NCBI GenBank assembly: GCA_937897985.1 | Contig: CALCBD010000033.1 | Span: 62,001 to 126,000, forward strand | Source of the DNA: an uncultured Paludibacter sp. | Lineage (GTDB): Bacteria; Bacteroidota; Bacteroidia; Bacteroidales; Paludibacteraceae | DNA length: 64,000 nt | Reading direction: 5' to 3' | Part shown: positions 26,392 through 36,397 of the stretch, one piece after another | How the letters are laid out: every line of letters starts with the position of its first letter | Position numbering within the stretch: position 1 is the first letter of the stretch | Notes under the pieces: model-generated | The model's input: the letters and a program-made list of their open reading frames with translations, nothing else | Told to the model about the DNA's origin: nothing | The model's database searches: none | Program-made: the position numbers and the translations under genes

Positions 26392-29300
26392 TTGAATCTT
26401 TCCGATCTCAGACAACTTTATGCGCTGCATCCTCAGGTAAAAGCACTTGTGCAGTGGGCAAATTCTTCCGAACCGAATCTGAAAATAACAGGTTTGAGCG
26501 GTTCGTCATGCGCTTTAGTCACTGCTTCACTTTTCCGTGAACAACCCAATACACAGATAATAATTCTGAATGATGCTGACGAAGCAGGTTATTTCTTCAA
26601 CGATTTAAAACAAATCCTCCATCAGGATGAAGTTTTCTATTATCCTTCATCTTATAAAAAGGCAATTAAATTAAGTCAGCTCGACACATCCAACGAAATA
26701 CTCCGCACCGAAGTACTGAACCGTTTAGCCAACAATCCATCTCCCTGTATAATAGCAACATACCCGGAATCGTTGGTACAGAAGGTTATTTCAGCTCACG
26801 GAATGAAGACACGTATGCTGAAGCTCAAAGTTGGTGAAAGTCTTAGTATAGAGTTTCTGACCGAAATGCTTTTGGAATACAAATTCGAAAGAGTCGATTT
26901 TGTGTATGAGCCTGGTCAGTTTTCGGTTCGTGGCAGCATTGTCGACATTTTTTCATTCGCATACGAGTTACCATACCGTTGCGATTTTTTTGGTGATGAA
27001 GTGGAATCGATCAGAATTTTTGATATCGAAACCCAGTTGTCGAAAGAACAAAAGACTGAAATCGAAATCATTCCCGATTTACTCTTACATAAAGAAACTG
27101 CTCTGGTGTCTTTCCCGGAATTTGTATCTGTAAATAGCTGGTTTGTCTTTTCAAACGCTGCGTTTACCCGTGAACGTATCAGTCAGTTGTACGAAGAATC
27201 GTTGATAAAAGCCAATTCAGGTGAAAAATCCATTCCCGATTTGCATGCCTCACACATCACAGGAGATGAATTTATCAGACAGATTCAATCTTTCCGGAAA
27301 ATTGAATGGAGCGAAAAATCAAATTTTCAAACCAAAAACGGGATTCAGTTTAACACCTCACCTCAACCAATATTCCATAAGAATTTTGATTTGGTTGCCG
27401 AAAATCTCAAAAAAGCAATTTCGGATGGATATCACCTTTATATTCTGAGCGATAGTGTCAAACAAACCGACCGTATTGCTGCCATTTTTACTGACCGACA
27501 GGACAATATTCAATTTCAACCGGTTAAAAACACACTTCACGAAGGTTTTATCGATCACGATTTATCTCTTTTGATGTACACCGACCATCAGATTTTTGAT
27601 CGATTCCATAAATACCAGTTAAATACTGATAAAACACGTCGTGGTAAGGTGGTAATGACTCTCAAGGAGTTAAATCATTTCAGGATAGGCGATTATATGG
27701 TACATGTCGATCATGGTGTGGGTACTTTTGGTGGATTGGTTCGTACCAATGTGAACGGCAAAATGCAGGAAATGGTGAAACTTTTTTATAAAGACGATGA
27801 TATCATTTTTGTAAGTATACATGCCCTGCATCGAATTTCGAAATATAAAGGTAAAGAAGGCGAAGCACCCCGAATCAACAAATTAGGGTCGGGAGCCTGG
27901 GAAAGGTTAAAAGAACGCACCAAATCGAAAGTCAAGGACATTGCACGTGAACTGATAAAACTTTATGCCAAACGTAAAGCCGAACAGGGATTTCAATACT
28001 CACCCGACAGTTACATGCAACAGGAACTCGAAGCCTCGTTTATTTATGAAGATACCCCGGATCAGGTAAAAGCTACAGCCGATGTGAAACAGGACATGGA
28101 ATCGGCACTTCCTATGGATCGTCTGGTTTGTGGCGATGTGGGATTCGGAAAAACCGAAGTCGCAATGAGAGCAGCCTTCAAAGCCGTTAGCGACAGCAAA
28201 CAGGTGGCAGTGCTTGTTCCTACAACAGTACTCGCACTTCAGCATTATAACTCGTTCAAAGAAAGATTCAAAGATTTCCCTGTCACTGTTGATTACCTGA
28301 GCCGTGCAAGAAATTCAAATCAAACAAAGGAGGTTTTGCAAAGACTTGAAAAAGGTGAAGTCGATATCATCATAGGTACTCACAAAATGGTGGGTAAAAG
28401 TGTAAAATTCAAAGACCTGGGCTTGTTGATTATCGACGAAGAACAGAAATTCGGTGTTTCGGTAAAGGAAAAGCTCAAAGAGTTAAAAGTCAATGTAGAT
28501 ACACTTACCATGACTGCAACACCCATTCCGCGCACTTTGCAGTTTTCATTAATGGGTGCCCGCGATTTGTCGGTTATTAATACACCTCCCCCCAACCGTT
28601 ATCCTGTTCAAACTGAAATTCATTTGTTTGATGAAGACGTGATTCGTGAAGCCATACAACTCGAAATGAACAGAAATGGTCAGATATTTTTCGTAAATAA
28701 CAGGATTCAATCCATTTATGCAATGGAAGCAATGATCAAAAGATTGGTTCCGGGTTGCCGTGTGGTGGTAGGTCATGGACAAATGCCGTCGGACAAACTC
28801 GAACAAATTATCATCGATTTCATTGATTACGAATATGATGTATTGGTTGCCACTACTATCATCGAATCGGGTATCGACATTCCGAATGTTAACACAATCA
28901 TTATCAACAGTGCTCATACTTTCGGTCTGAGTGATTTGCATCAGTTACGGGGCAGAGTTGGCCGCAGTAACCGTAAAGCATACTGTTATCTGTTAGCACC
29001 CGAATTGAGCTCACTGACTCCCGAAGCCCGACGCAGACTGCAGGCCCTTGAAACTTTTGCCGAATTGGGAAGTGGTTTTAATATTGCCATGCAGGATTTG
29101 GACATCCGTGGTGCCGGAAATATGCTTGGAGCCGAACAAAGCGGATTCATTGCTGATCTGGGCTACGAAACATATCAGAAAATTCTTAACGAAGCCATGC
29201 ACGAACTGAAAGATGAAGAATTCTCTGAATTATATGCCGAAGAAATTGCTCAGGAAAAGAATTCAAATGTATATGTCACTGATTGTCAAATAGATTCAGA

Positions 29301-29727
29301 CTTAGAATTGCTTTTCACTCAGGAATATATCGAGAATGTTTCAGAAAGAATTTCATTGTACCGGGAGCTTGATAATATTGAAAATGAAACAGAATTACTC
29401 GAATTCGGGAAAAGACTCGAAGACAGATTCGGTAAAATACCTGACAAAAGCAGGAGTCTTTTACAGGTTGTCCGGCTGCGTTGGCTGATCATGCGATTCG
29501 GTGTCGAAAAATTAGTATTAAAAGACGAAAAAATGATTGCCTATCTTGTCTCAAATACTCAATCATTGTATTACAAATCAGAGAATTTCGGAAAAATTCT
29601 CCGTTACATGACCGTACATCCCCGCCGGTGTCAGCTTCGTGAAAAAAACAACCGCCGGTCTGTGGTTTTTTCAAATGTAAAAACAGTGGACGATGCTTTT
29701 GCCATTTTCAGTGAAATCGAAAAATAA
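26392..29727 (+). CDS. mfd: Transcription-repair coupling factor Mfd
   Basis: About 1111 residues from a TTG start at 26392 (NLSDLRQLYALHPQ); the frame extends upstream to 26359 but that part overlaps a promoter-like box. Domain order is the UvrB-like N-terminal region (about 1-330), the RNA-polymerase interaction domain (about 420-490; FRIGDYMVHVDHGVGTFGGL), the RecG-like translocase with Walker A GDVGFGKTE (581-589) and DEEQ (682-685), motif VI in QLRGRVGRS, and the C-terminal TRCF domain. It removes stalled RNA polymerase at DNA lesions and recruits UvrA. All motor motifs are intact. No ATG occurs near the N-terminus, which makes TTG initiation likely. Confidence 0.95.
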   Translation: MNLSDLRQLYALHPQVKALVQWANSSEPNLKITGLSGSSCALVTASLFREQPNTQIIILNDADEAGYFFNDLKQILHQDEVFYYPSSYKKAIKLSQLDTSNEILRTEVLNRLANNPSPCIIATYPESLVQKVISAHGMKTRMLKLKVGESLSIEFLTEMLLEYKFERVDFVYEPGQFSVRGSIVDIFSFAYELPYRCDFFGDEVESIRIFDIETQLSKEQKTEIEIIPDLLLHKETALVSFPEFVSVNSWFVFSNAAFTRERISQLYEESLIKANSGEKSIPDLHASHITGDEFIRQIQSFRKIEWSEKSNFQTKNGIQFNTSPQPIFHKNFDLVAENLKKAISDGYHLYILSDSVKQTDRIAAIFTDRQDNIQFQPVKNTLHEGFIDHDLSLLMYTDHQIFDRFHKYQLNTDKTRRGKVVMTLKELNHFRIGDYMVHVDHGVGTFGGLVRTNVNGKMQEMVKLFYKDDDIIFVSIHALHRISKYKGKEGEAPRINKLGSGAWERLKERTKSKVKDIARELIKLYAKRKAEQGFQYSPDSYMQQELEASFIYEDTPDQVKATADVKQDMESALPMDRLVCGDVGFGKTEVAMRAAFKAVSDSKQVAVLVPTTVLALQHYNSFKERFKDFPVTVDYLSRARNSNQTKEVLQRLEKGEVDIIIGTHKMVGKSVKFKDLGLLIIDEEQKFGVSVKEKLKELKVNVDTLTMTATPIPRTLQFSLMGARDLSVINTPPPNRYPVQTEIHLFDEDVIREAIQLEMNRNGQIFFVNNRIQSIYAMEAMIKRLVPGCRVVVGHGQMPSDKLEQIIIDFIDYEYDVLVATTIIESGIDIPNVNTIIINSAHTFGLSDLHQLRGRVGRSNRKAYCYLLAPELSSLTPEARRRLQALETFAELGSGFNIAMQDLDIRGAGNMLGAEQSGFIADLGYETYQKILNEAMHELKDEEFSELYAEEIAQEKNSNVYVTDCQIDSDLELLFTQEYIENVSERISLYRELDNIENETELLEFGKRLEDRFGKIPDKSRSLLQVVRLRWLIMRFGVEKLVLKDEKMIAYLVSNTQSLYYKSENFGKILRYMTVHPRRCQLREKNNRRSVVFSNVKTVDDAFAIFSEIEK

Positions 29728-29842
29728 AAATTCTATCTTTTTTACTCCCGGCTTTTCATTTTCGTTCGACTTAATCTCAACACTTTGGTACTACATACCG
29801 GAAAATGAATTTACAATTCTGCTCTGATTTATCCGGAATGAA

Positions 29843-29875
29843 TTTGGCTGATAACGATTTTTTTTTCTATTTTTG
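29843..29875 (+). promoter_or_regulatory. Full consensus promoter of the NamZ-type gene
   Basis: TTTG (29843-29846), a 21-bp spacer and TATTTTTG (29868-29875) match the Bacteroidota promoter consensus exactly. Transcription should begin near 29880, inside the palindrome described next. Confidence 0.85.
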
Positions 29876-29876
29876 C

Positions 29877-29894
29877 AATGCAAACGTTTGCATT
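29877..29894. promoter_or_regulatory. LacI/PurR-type operator palindrome
   Basis: AATGCAAACGTTTGCATT is a perfect 18-bp palindrome with the central CpG and the GCAAACGTTTGC core typical of LacI/GalR-family operators. It begins one base after the -7 box and covers the predicted start of transcription, a classical repressor position. Confidence 0.75.
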
Positions 29895-29915
29895 AATTCA
29901 AATTGTAGAAAAATC

Positions 29916-31232
29916 ATGAAAAAAACAGTCTTTCAAACCTCAGCAAAGGCAGAAATCATTAAGAGTTGCTCTCCTTTTTGTTCGTACTTAAATTTATGGT
30001 CGCTTTGCCCGAAAACTTTATTGCTGATAATTGGTATATTTTTATCTGCTTCGGGAAATGCCGGACAGGTAATGACAGGAATTGAAGTTTTGCGTTCACA
30101 AAATTTCAGGTTGCTTGAAGGTAAACGTGTAGGACTGATTACCAATCCCACAGGAGTTGACAAACATTTAAAATCGACTATCGATATTCTGTGGGAAGCT
30201 CCGAACGTTAAACTTGTTGCACTTTACGGTCCCGAACACGGTGTTCGCGGAGATGCTTATGCAGGTGACAAAGTTGAAAATGTTACTGACCCTAAAACCG
30301 GACTTCCTGTTTATTCTCTTTATGGAAAAACCCGTAAAGCCAACAGCGATATGTTAAAAGGAATCGACGTTCTGGTCTATGACATTCAGGACAACGGCTG
30401 CAGGTCATTTACCTACATCAGCACCATGGGTTTGGCTATGGAAGCTGCTGCCGAAAACAACATCGAATTTATTGTACTTGACCGTCCTAATCCTCTCGGC
30501 GGGCTCAAAATAGAAGGCAACCTGGCTGAAGATGGCTTTATCTCCTTTGTGAGCCAGTTTAAAATCCCGTATCTCTACGGTCAAACCTGCGGTGAATTAG
30601 CCCTGTTGCTGAATGAAGAACAAATGCTGAAAAAGAAATGCAAACTGACTGTCGTGAAAATGAAAGGCTGGCACAGAAAAATGACATGGGAAGATACAAA
30701 ATTGGAATGGGTTGTCGCATCTCCGCATATTCCTCATAAACATTCATCATATTATTATCCGGTCACCGGAATTTTGGGTGAATTGGGCTACGTGTCGATC
30801 GGAGTCGGTTATACTTTGCCATTTCAAATTACAGGTACTCCCTGGATCAACGCTGACAGTCTGACCACTGCTATGAATAACCTTCATTTGGAAGGTGTTA
30901 TATTCCGTCCTATTCACTTCAAACCGTTTTACGGAACTTTCAAAGACGAACATTGCCATGGTGTACAAATTCACATTATGAACTACAAAAAAGTAAATCT
31001 CAGCGATATTCAGTTTTATATCATGCAGGAAATTTTCAAACTTTATCCTGAAAAGGCAGTTTTTGCCAATGCAAACAAAGATCGTTTCAATATGTTTGAT
31101 AAAGTAAGCGGAAGTGATCAGGTGCGATTGAAGTTTTCAGTGAATAATTCATTCGAAGACATTAAAGCCTTCTGGTACAAAGATGTTGAAGCTTACCGGA
31201 AACTTTCAAAAAAATATTATTTATATCGCTAA
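29916..31232 (+). CDS. namZ: DUF1343 exo-beta-N-acetylmuramidase (NamZ type)
   Basis: From the ATG at 29916 the protein has 438 residues; the open frame continues upstream to 29805 but that part lies over the promoter. A hydrophobic segment at about 33-50 (TLLLIIGIFLSASGNAG) is a late signal peptide or anchor. The DUF1343 core has KRVGLITNPTGVD, YGPEHGVRGDAYAG, the VYDIQDNGCRSFTYISTMG strand and VLDRPNPLGG, all typical of NamZ (YbbC). The family removes terminal MurNAc from peptidoglycan fragments, so the product feeds cell-wall recycling, probably in the periplasm. The LacI-type site suggests induction by a sugar such as MurNAc; no regulator gene is in the window. Confidence 0.9.
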   Translation: MKKTVFQTSAKAEIIKSCSPFCSYLNLWSLCPKTLLLIIGIFLSASGNAGQVMTGIEVLRSQNFRLLEGKRVGLITNPTGVDKHLKSTIDILWEAPNVKLVALYGPEHGVRGDAYAGDKVENVTDPKTGLPVYSLYGKTRKANSDMLKGIDVLVYDIQDNGCRSFTYISTMGLAMEAAAENNIEFIVLDRPNPLGGLKIEGNLAEDGFISFVSQFKIPYLYGQTCGELALLLNEEQMLKKKCKLTVVKMKGWHRKMTWEDTKLEWVVASPHIPHKHSSYYYPVTGILGELGYVSIGVGYTLPFQITGTPWINADSLTTAMNNLHLEGVIFRPIHFKPFYGTFKDEHCHGVQIHIMNYKKVNLSDIQFYIMQEIFKLYPEKAVFANANKDRFNMFDKVSGSDQVRLKFSVNNSFEDIKAFWYKDVEAYRKLSKKYYLYR

Positions 31233-31294
31233 CAACAAAACCAGCTTATTTTCTCCGGTTATCTATTTGAATTTTTACTTTTATTCATAGAAAA

Positions 31295-34129
31295 ATGAAA
31301 TCATTTATTCAGGAAATCTCAAAACATATCCCATCGACCCGAATCTACACCGACGAAATGCGACGGTTGGCATGGGGAACCGACGCCGGTTTTTACCGTC
31401 TGATTCCTCAGGTTGTAATACATTCGGAAAACGAAAATGAAATTATACAAATCCTTAAAACTGCCGGAAAACACAATCTACCGGTAACATTCCGTGCAGC
31501 AGGTACAAGCCTTTCGGGTCAGGCCATAAGCAATTCTGTACTGGTAATTGCCGGGAAAAACTGGGAAAAATATGAGATTTCTGAAGATTATAATTCCATT
31601 CGTCTTCAACCGGGTATCGTCGGTCAGCGAGTCAATGAGATTCTGAAACCTTTCGGAAAAAAATTTCCGCCCGATCCGGCCTCAATAAAATCAGCCATGG
31701 TAGGCGGAATTATCCAGAACAATGCATCAGGAATGAGTTGCGGCACGCATCAAAACAGTTACAAAATGTTGTTGTCAGCACGTCTGATTCTTGCTGATGG
31801 AACACTCCTTGATACATCCGACAAACAAAGCAAAAGAGATTTTGAAATGTCGCATCCGGCATTTGTTCGTGAAATTTGCGACCTTCGTGATCGTGTTCGT
31901 AAAGACAAAAAGCTGTGCGAACTCATCAAAAGAAAATACAGCATTAAAAATGTCACCGGACTGTCCATCAATCCTTTTGTTGAATTCGATGATCCTTTCG
32001 ATATTATTTTGCATTTGATTGTTGGTTCAGAAGGCACTTTGGCTTTTCTGTCGGAAGCTACAATGAAAACAGTAATCGATTATCCGCATAAAGCAAGCGC
32101 GATGCTCTATTTTCCAAACATGCGTGCTGCCTGCGAAGCAGTGGTTCACCTGAAAAAAAGCCCTGTAACTGCTGTCGAAATGTTTGACCGGCTGGCAATT
32201 AAATCTGTCGAGAATAAACCAGGGGCTATTCCCGAATTAAAAAACCTGCCACCGGATGCAGCGGTGTTACTAATCAAAACTGAAGCAGAAACAGATATCC
32301 TTTTACATAAAAATATCGATGATATCACATCTGTCATCAAAGACTTTAACACACTCACTCCTACCCGATTCACTGATATTGAAGCGGAATACAGCGCTTA
32401 CTGGAATATGCGCTCAGGAATTTTTCCGACCGTTGGAAGTACCAGACCTATTGGAACTACCTGTCTCATAGAAGATCTGGCTTTTCAAATCGACGATTTG
32501 CCGGATGCTACATCCGATTTACGCAAAATACTGATTAAATACGGATATTCGGATGCAGTCATTTATGGTCATGCCCTCGAAGGTAATTATCATTTCATTA
32601 TCAATCAGTCATTTGACGATCCGAAGGAGGTGGAGCGATACGAAGCTTTGATGAATAATGTCATCGATTTGGTAGTCGATAAATATCACGGATCATTAAA
32701 AGCCGAACATGGTACAGGCAGAAATATGGCTCCGTTTGTAAAACGTGAATGGGGCGAAACCGCTTTCAAACTTATGCAGGACGTAAAAAATCTTTTCGAT
32801 CCGAAAGGGTTGCTCAATCCCGGAGTTATTTTTAACGATGATCCTGATTGTCATCTTAAAGATTTCAAGCCTTTACCTGAAACTCACGAATTGATTGACA
32901 AATGTATCGAATGTGGTTTTTGCGAAATCAATTGCGTAAGCAATGGTTTTACACTTTCATCGCGCCAACGTATTATTATTCAGCGTGAAATCAAGCGTTT
33001 GAAAATTACAGGCGAAAATCCTGAAAGGCTGAAAGCATTGATGGATGATTTTGTTTATGCCGGTGAAAAAAGTTGTGCCGGCGATGGACTTTGTTCCACT
33101 TCATGCCCGGTAGGAATAAATGTCGGCGACTATATTCACTTTATAAGAGATACAAATTACGAGAACAATCAAAATGCACAAAAAATCGGTCAGTGGTCGG
33201 CCGATCATTTTTCTGCTTTATCCAATGGACTTAAAACCACACTCTGGACAGCCAATGCAGCCCGTACCGTAATCGGAAAAACTGCAATGACCGGAATCAC
33301 AAAAGGATTGAGATTCATAAGCGGCAATAACATCCCGCTGTGGAATCCGGCTTTACCCAAACCGGCACCCAAACCCCGGCAACAACAACTTTCCGGCAAT
33401 CCGTTGAAAGTAGTTTACTTCCCCAGTTGCCTGAACCAAATGATGGGTGCATCTCATGATGATCCCGACCAGACTCCGCTTGTTGAAAAAATGGTTGCTT
33501 TCCTTAATAAGGCAGGTTATGAAGTAATTTTCCCCGAAAAAATGAATCATCTTTGTTGTGGTACTATCTGGGAAAGTAAAGGTTTGCCAAAAGTAGCAGA
33601 TCAAAAATCAGCTGAACTTGAATTAGCTCTCTACAAAGCTACAGAGAACGGAAAATATCCTGTTTTGTGCGATCAAAGTCCGTGTATTTACCGGATGAAA
33701 CACACAATGCAAAATCTGAAATTATACGAACCCGTAGAATTTATTGATAAGTTTCTGCTTGACAAACTCGACTTTCACCCTGTCAATGAAGCTATTACAG
33801 TCTATTCAACCTGTACTACCATTAAAATGGGATTAACACCGACACTCGTTAAAGTGGCACAACTTTGCAGCACCAATGTGCTGGTACCGGAAGAACTTGC
33901 CTGTTGTGGCTTTGCCGGTGATAAAGGTTTTACTTTACCTGAATTAAATGCACATGGATTAAGAAAACTAAAACCACAAATTGACAAACACGGTTCGAAA
34001 TATGGTTACAGCAATAGCAGAACCTGTGAAATAGGAATGGCGGCACATGGAGGAATCCCTTATATGTCAATCGTTTATCTGGTTGATAAATGTACAACCG
34101 GAAAAAAGAATGAAGCTGATTTAATTTAA
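31295..34129 (+). CDS. FAD-linked and Fe-S containing D-2-hydroxyacid dehydrogenase (D-lactate dehydrogenase type)
   Basis: A 944-residue three-part flavoenzyme. Residues about 35-210 form the PCMH-type FAD-binding domain (AAGTSLSGQA; GGIIQNNASGMSCG), followed by the GlcD-type FAD-linked oxidase C-terminal domain to about 520. Then come two Fe-S motifs: C537-x2-C-x2-C-x3-C547 and C594-x5-C600-x3-C604-P. The C-terminal part carries two cysteine-rich CCG domains (FPEKMNHLCCGTIWESKG and VPEELACCGFAGDKG) as in GlcF and heterodisulfide reductase. The fusion resembles Dld-II type enzymes that oxidise D-lactate or D-2-hydroxyglutarate and pass electrons to quinone. The exact substrate is uncertain. 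It stands alone between the muramidase and GHL10 genes. Confidence 0.9.
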   Translation: MKSFIQEISKHIPSTRIYTDEMRRLAWGTDAGFYRLIPQVVIHSENENEIIQILKTAGKHNLPVTFRAAGTSLSGQAISNSVLVIAGKNWEKYEISEDYNSIRLQPGIVGQRVNEILKPFGKKFPPDPASIKSAMVGGIIQNNASGMSCGTHQNSYKMLLSARLILADGTLLDTSDKQSKRDFEMSHPAFVREICDLRDRVRKDKKLCELIKRKYSIKNVTGLSINPFVEFDDPFDIILHLIVGSEGTLAFLSEATMKTVIDYPHKASAMLYFPNMRAACEAVVHLKKSPVTAVEMFDRLAIKSVENKPGAIPELKNLPPDAAVLLIKTEAETDILLHKNIDDITSVIKDFNTLTPTRFTDIEAEYSAYWNMRSGIFPTVGSTRPIGTTCLIEDLAFQIDDLPDATSDLRKILIKYGYSDAVIYGHALEGNYHFIINQSFDDPKEVERYEALMNNVIDLVVDKYHGSLKAEHGTGRNMAPFVKREWGETAFKLMQDVKNLFDPKGLLNPGVIFNDDPDCHLKDFKPLPETHELIDKCIECGFCEINCVSNGFTLSSRQRIIIQREIKRLKITGENPERLKALMDDFVYAGEKSCAGDGLCSTSCPVGINVGDYIHFIRDTNYENNQNAQKIGQWSADHFSALSNGLKTTLWTANAARTVIGKTAMTGITKGLRFISGNNIPLWNPALPKPAPKPRQQQLSGNPLKVVYFPSCLNQMMGASHDDPDQTPLVEKMVAFLNKAGYEVIFPEKMNHLCCGTIWESKGLPKVADQKSAELELALYKATENGKYPVLCDQSPCIYRMKHTMQNLKLYEPVEFIDKFLLDKLDFHPVNEAITVYSTCTTIKMGLTPTLVKVAQLCSTNVLVPEELACCGFAGDKGFTLPELNAHGLRKLKPQIDKHGSKYGYSNSRTCEIGMAAHGGIPYMSIVYLVDKCTTGKKNEADLI

Positions 34130-34472
34130 TAATGTACCGGTACAGAAATCAGACCGGCTGAATCCCGGATGACTGGCTGTTTTGTTAAGAAAAAATACTC
34201 TTCAACTTTCTGATTATCAAAATATAAAATCCGGATTTTACTAAATAAATTATATATAATATTAAAGTGCAACAATCTGTAAAACTAAAAAATCCAATTT
34301 TTTTTACTTAATTTGCATACATAAAACTTTTGGCAGAACCGTACCAACTGATTATAAAATAAAGAACAAAGAACAAATAAAAATTTTAAAAATGTACAAC
34401 CCAATAACCGGCACTGCAGCTTACTGACATTTCAGCTCATTAGCACATTGTTCTATTGGCAAATTTAATATA
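34130..34472. other. Intergenic region, 343 bp
   Basis: It contains a 12-bp palindrome TGTACCGGTACA (34133-34144) right after the dehydrogenase stop codon, and AT-rich sequence thereafter. No strong terminator, exact promoter consensus or RNA gene was recognised. Confidence 0.4.
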
Positions 34473-36011
34473 ATGAAACACACAACAAACCGAATTTCAA
34501 CACTTTTACTTATTTCACTTCTTATTCTCGGTAACGCAATCTGGGCACAGCCGCGTAAACGTGAAATGAGAGCAGTATGGGTGGCTACTGTAGCCAATAT
34601 AGACTGGCCCAGCCAACGAAATCTGAGTTCCAAATCACAACGCATCGAAATGCGCAAAATTCTCGACGATTGCACAAAAAATAATATCAATGCAATTGTG
34701 CTTCAGATACGTCCTACTGCCGATGCTTTTTATCCTTCACAATTAGAACCCTGGTCGCATTGGTTGACAGGAAAACAGGGAAACCGGCCGGCTGATTATT
34801 ATGACCCGCTTCAATTTGTTATTGAAGAAGCACATAAACGTTGTATTGAAGTACATGTATGGCTCAATCCTTACCGTGTAACCAACAGTGATCATCTCGA
34901 TATTCTGAGTAAAAATCATTTATATTACAAAAACAAGGACCTGTTTGTCAGGTATGGAGGGAAATATTATTTCGACCCTGGATTAGACGAAACACGCGAA
35001 TTTTTAAACCTGGTAGTTGAAGATGTTGTTGAAAGATACGATATAGACGCCATCCATTTTGATGATTACTTTTATCCTTACCGTGTTGCAAACGAAGATT
35101 TTCCGGATGATAAATCTTTTAAAAATAATCCCCGTGGTTTTGCTCCTGACCGGAAAGACGATTGGCGTCGGAACAATGTAAATCTGGTTATTGCCGAACT
35201 TCAGAAAACCATAAAGAGCATAAAACCCTGGGTTGAATTCGGAATTTCTCCTTTTGGAGTCTGGCGCAACGACAATGTCGACCCTCAGGGTTCGGCAACA
35301 CGGGCCGGAGTTCAGAATTATGACGACCTGTATGCCGATATTTTAAAATGGCTTCGTGAAGGTTCGATTGATTATGTCGTACCGCAACTTTACTGGGAAA
35401 TAGGGAAAAAAGTAGCCGATTACAGCGTTCTTCTGAAATGGTGGAGCGACAACAGTTACGGTAAAAACCTGTATATCGGACTCTATGCATCACAACTTGG
35501 CATGTCTAAAGTTCCCGATGCATGGCGCAACGGAAATGAAATAACCCGCCAGCTCAATCTTAACAAACAATTTCAGAATGTTGATGGAGCCGTTTTCTTT
35601 AGTGCTTCCGGTTTTTTCAAAAATAAACAGGGACTCAACGATAGTTTGCAAAATAATTATTACAAATATCCGGCTATATGTCCGATCAACAGGAACATAC
35701 AGGGAGAACCTTCAGCACAGCCACAAAACATGAGAATTCTTAAAGATGGAGACAATGCTTATCTTGTTTGGGATGAAGTAAATGAAGAAGGTGGTTGTAA
35801 AATTGCTTATTACGTGGTTTATGCTTTCAAAGGTAAAAAAGTGGGCGATATGAATGACGCTTCTGCCATTCTCACCCGCACCACCGAAAATTGCATCAAT
35901 TTAAGAGATTTTGAAAAAAAACTGAAGGGGAACTATACTTTTGTGGTGACAGCCATCAACAGGTACAAACACGAAAGCGTACCAACACATGGAGTAACCC
36001 GCAGATTATAA
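34473..36011 (+). CDS. GHL10-type glycoside hydrolase (family 10-like, DUF187)
   Basis: A 512-residue exported protein with a signal peptide (about 1-26, ending IWAQ). The TIM-barrel domain starts with REMRAVWVATVANIDWPS and includes VLQIRPTADAFYPSQLEPWSHWLTG, HVWLNPYRV, the IDAIHFDDYFYPY strand with adjacent Asp residues, and YVVPQLYWE. The C-terminal 110 residues look like a fibronectin type III module (QNMRILKDGDNAYLVWDEV). GHL10 proteins are thought to act on glycans, and some relatives cut the stem of denuded peptidoglycan. Finding it 3 kb from a NamZ muramidase fits a cell-wall role, but this is inference. The in-frame TAA is followed at 140 nt by a possible terminator. Confidence 0.9.
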   Translation: MKHTTNRISTLLLISLLILGNAIWAQPRKREMRAVWVATVANIDWPSQRNLSSKSQRIEMRKILDDCTKNNINAIVLQIRPTADAFYPSQLEPWSHWLTGKQGNRPADYYDPLQFVIEEAHKRCIEVHVWLNPYRVTNSDHLDILSKNHLYYKNKDLFVRYGGKYYFDPGLDETREFLNLVVEDVVERYDIDAIHFDDYFYPYRVANEDFPDDKSFKNNPRGFAPDRKDDWRRNNVNLVIAELQKTIKSIKPWVEFGISPFGVWRNDNVDPQGSATRAGVQNYDDLYADILKWLREGSIDYVVPQLYWEIGKKVADYSVLLKWWSDNSYGKNLYIGLYASQLGMSKVPDAWRNGNEITRQLNLNKQFQNVDGAVFFSASGFFKNKQGLNDSLQNNYYKYPAICPINRNIQGEPSAQPQNMRILKDGDNAYLVWDEVNEEGGCKIAYYVVYAFKGKKVGDMNDASAILTRTTENCINLRDFEKKLKGNYTFVVTAINRYKHESVPTHGVTRRL

Positions 36012-36150
36012 AGGAGAAAAAACCTTTTCTTTTCTGGTTCAACGTGACTTCATTCAAACATGAAGTATTTATGAGTCTGCAAACACTTTTATGAATTCAT
36101 AGTTGATAAAATAAAAGTTTGATCGAACCAATCATCCTGAAAATTATATT

Positions 36151-36210
36151 GCGCAAAGAGATCTGTTTTATAAATATAAATTTAACAATCTCTTTGCGCT
36201 TGTTTTTTCC
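36151..36210 (+). terminator. Probable terminator downstream of the GHL10 gene
   Basis: GCGCAAAGAGAT (36151-36162) pairs perfectly with ATCTCTTTGCGC (36188-36199), followed by TTGTTTTTT. The loop is 25 nt, longer than usual. Confidence 0.55.
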
Positions 36211-36384
36211 TGATAAAAAACTCTTCACTTTAGTTTCTTTCATATCATCAATAATTTTAATTATCGCATGCAAGTCTGACTTAACTCACCATTTTCGTTA
36301 AAAGTTCAAGCCGAAGTTTAAATTCTCAATCGCCTTAATGGCATGATTTTTGATTAATTCCGACAAAAAAACCACTAAAATTAC

Positions 36385-36393
36385 AGGAGGTGA
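36385..36393 (+). promoter_or_regulatory. Unusually complete Shine-Dalgarno sequence
   Basis: AGGAGGTGA pairs with the 3' end of 16S rRNA over nine bases and lies 4 nt from the ATG at 36398. Bacteroidota genes rarely use such sites, and the neighbours here lack them. Confidence 0.75.
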
Positions 36394-36397
36394 AATT

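Larger units (their letters stand above)
36012..36397. other. Intergenic region, 386 bp
   Basis: It holds a 12-bp inverted repeat with a T run (36151-36210) and, at the right end, a full Shine-Dalgarno sequence for the next gene. A 60-codon frame at 36119-36301 lacks support. Confidence 0.5.

Noticed and set aside
29805..29915. N-terminal extension of the NamZ-type protein
   Set aside because: It covers the -33 and -7 promoter elements; the ATG at 29916 is downstream of them and gives a normal protein.
34133..34144. TGTACCGGTACA palindrome
   Set aside because: Only 12 bp, just after a stop codon and without T run or promoter nearby; it may be chance.
36119..36301. 60-residue hydrophobic ORF
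   Set aside because: It needs a TTG start, contains the 36151-36210 terminator-like hairpin and resembles no family.
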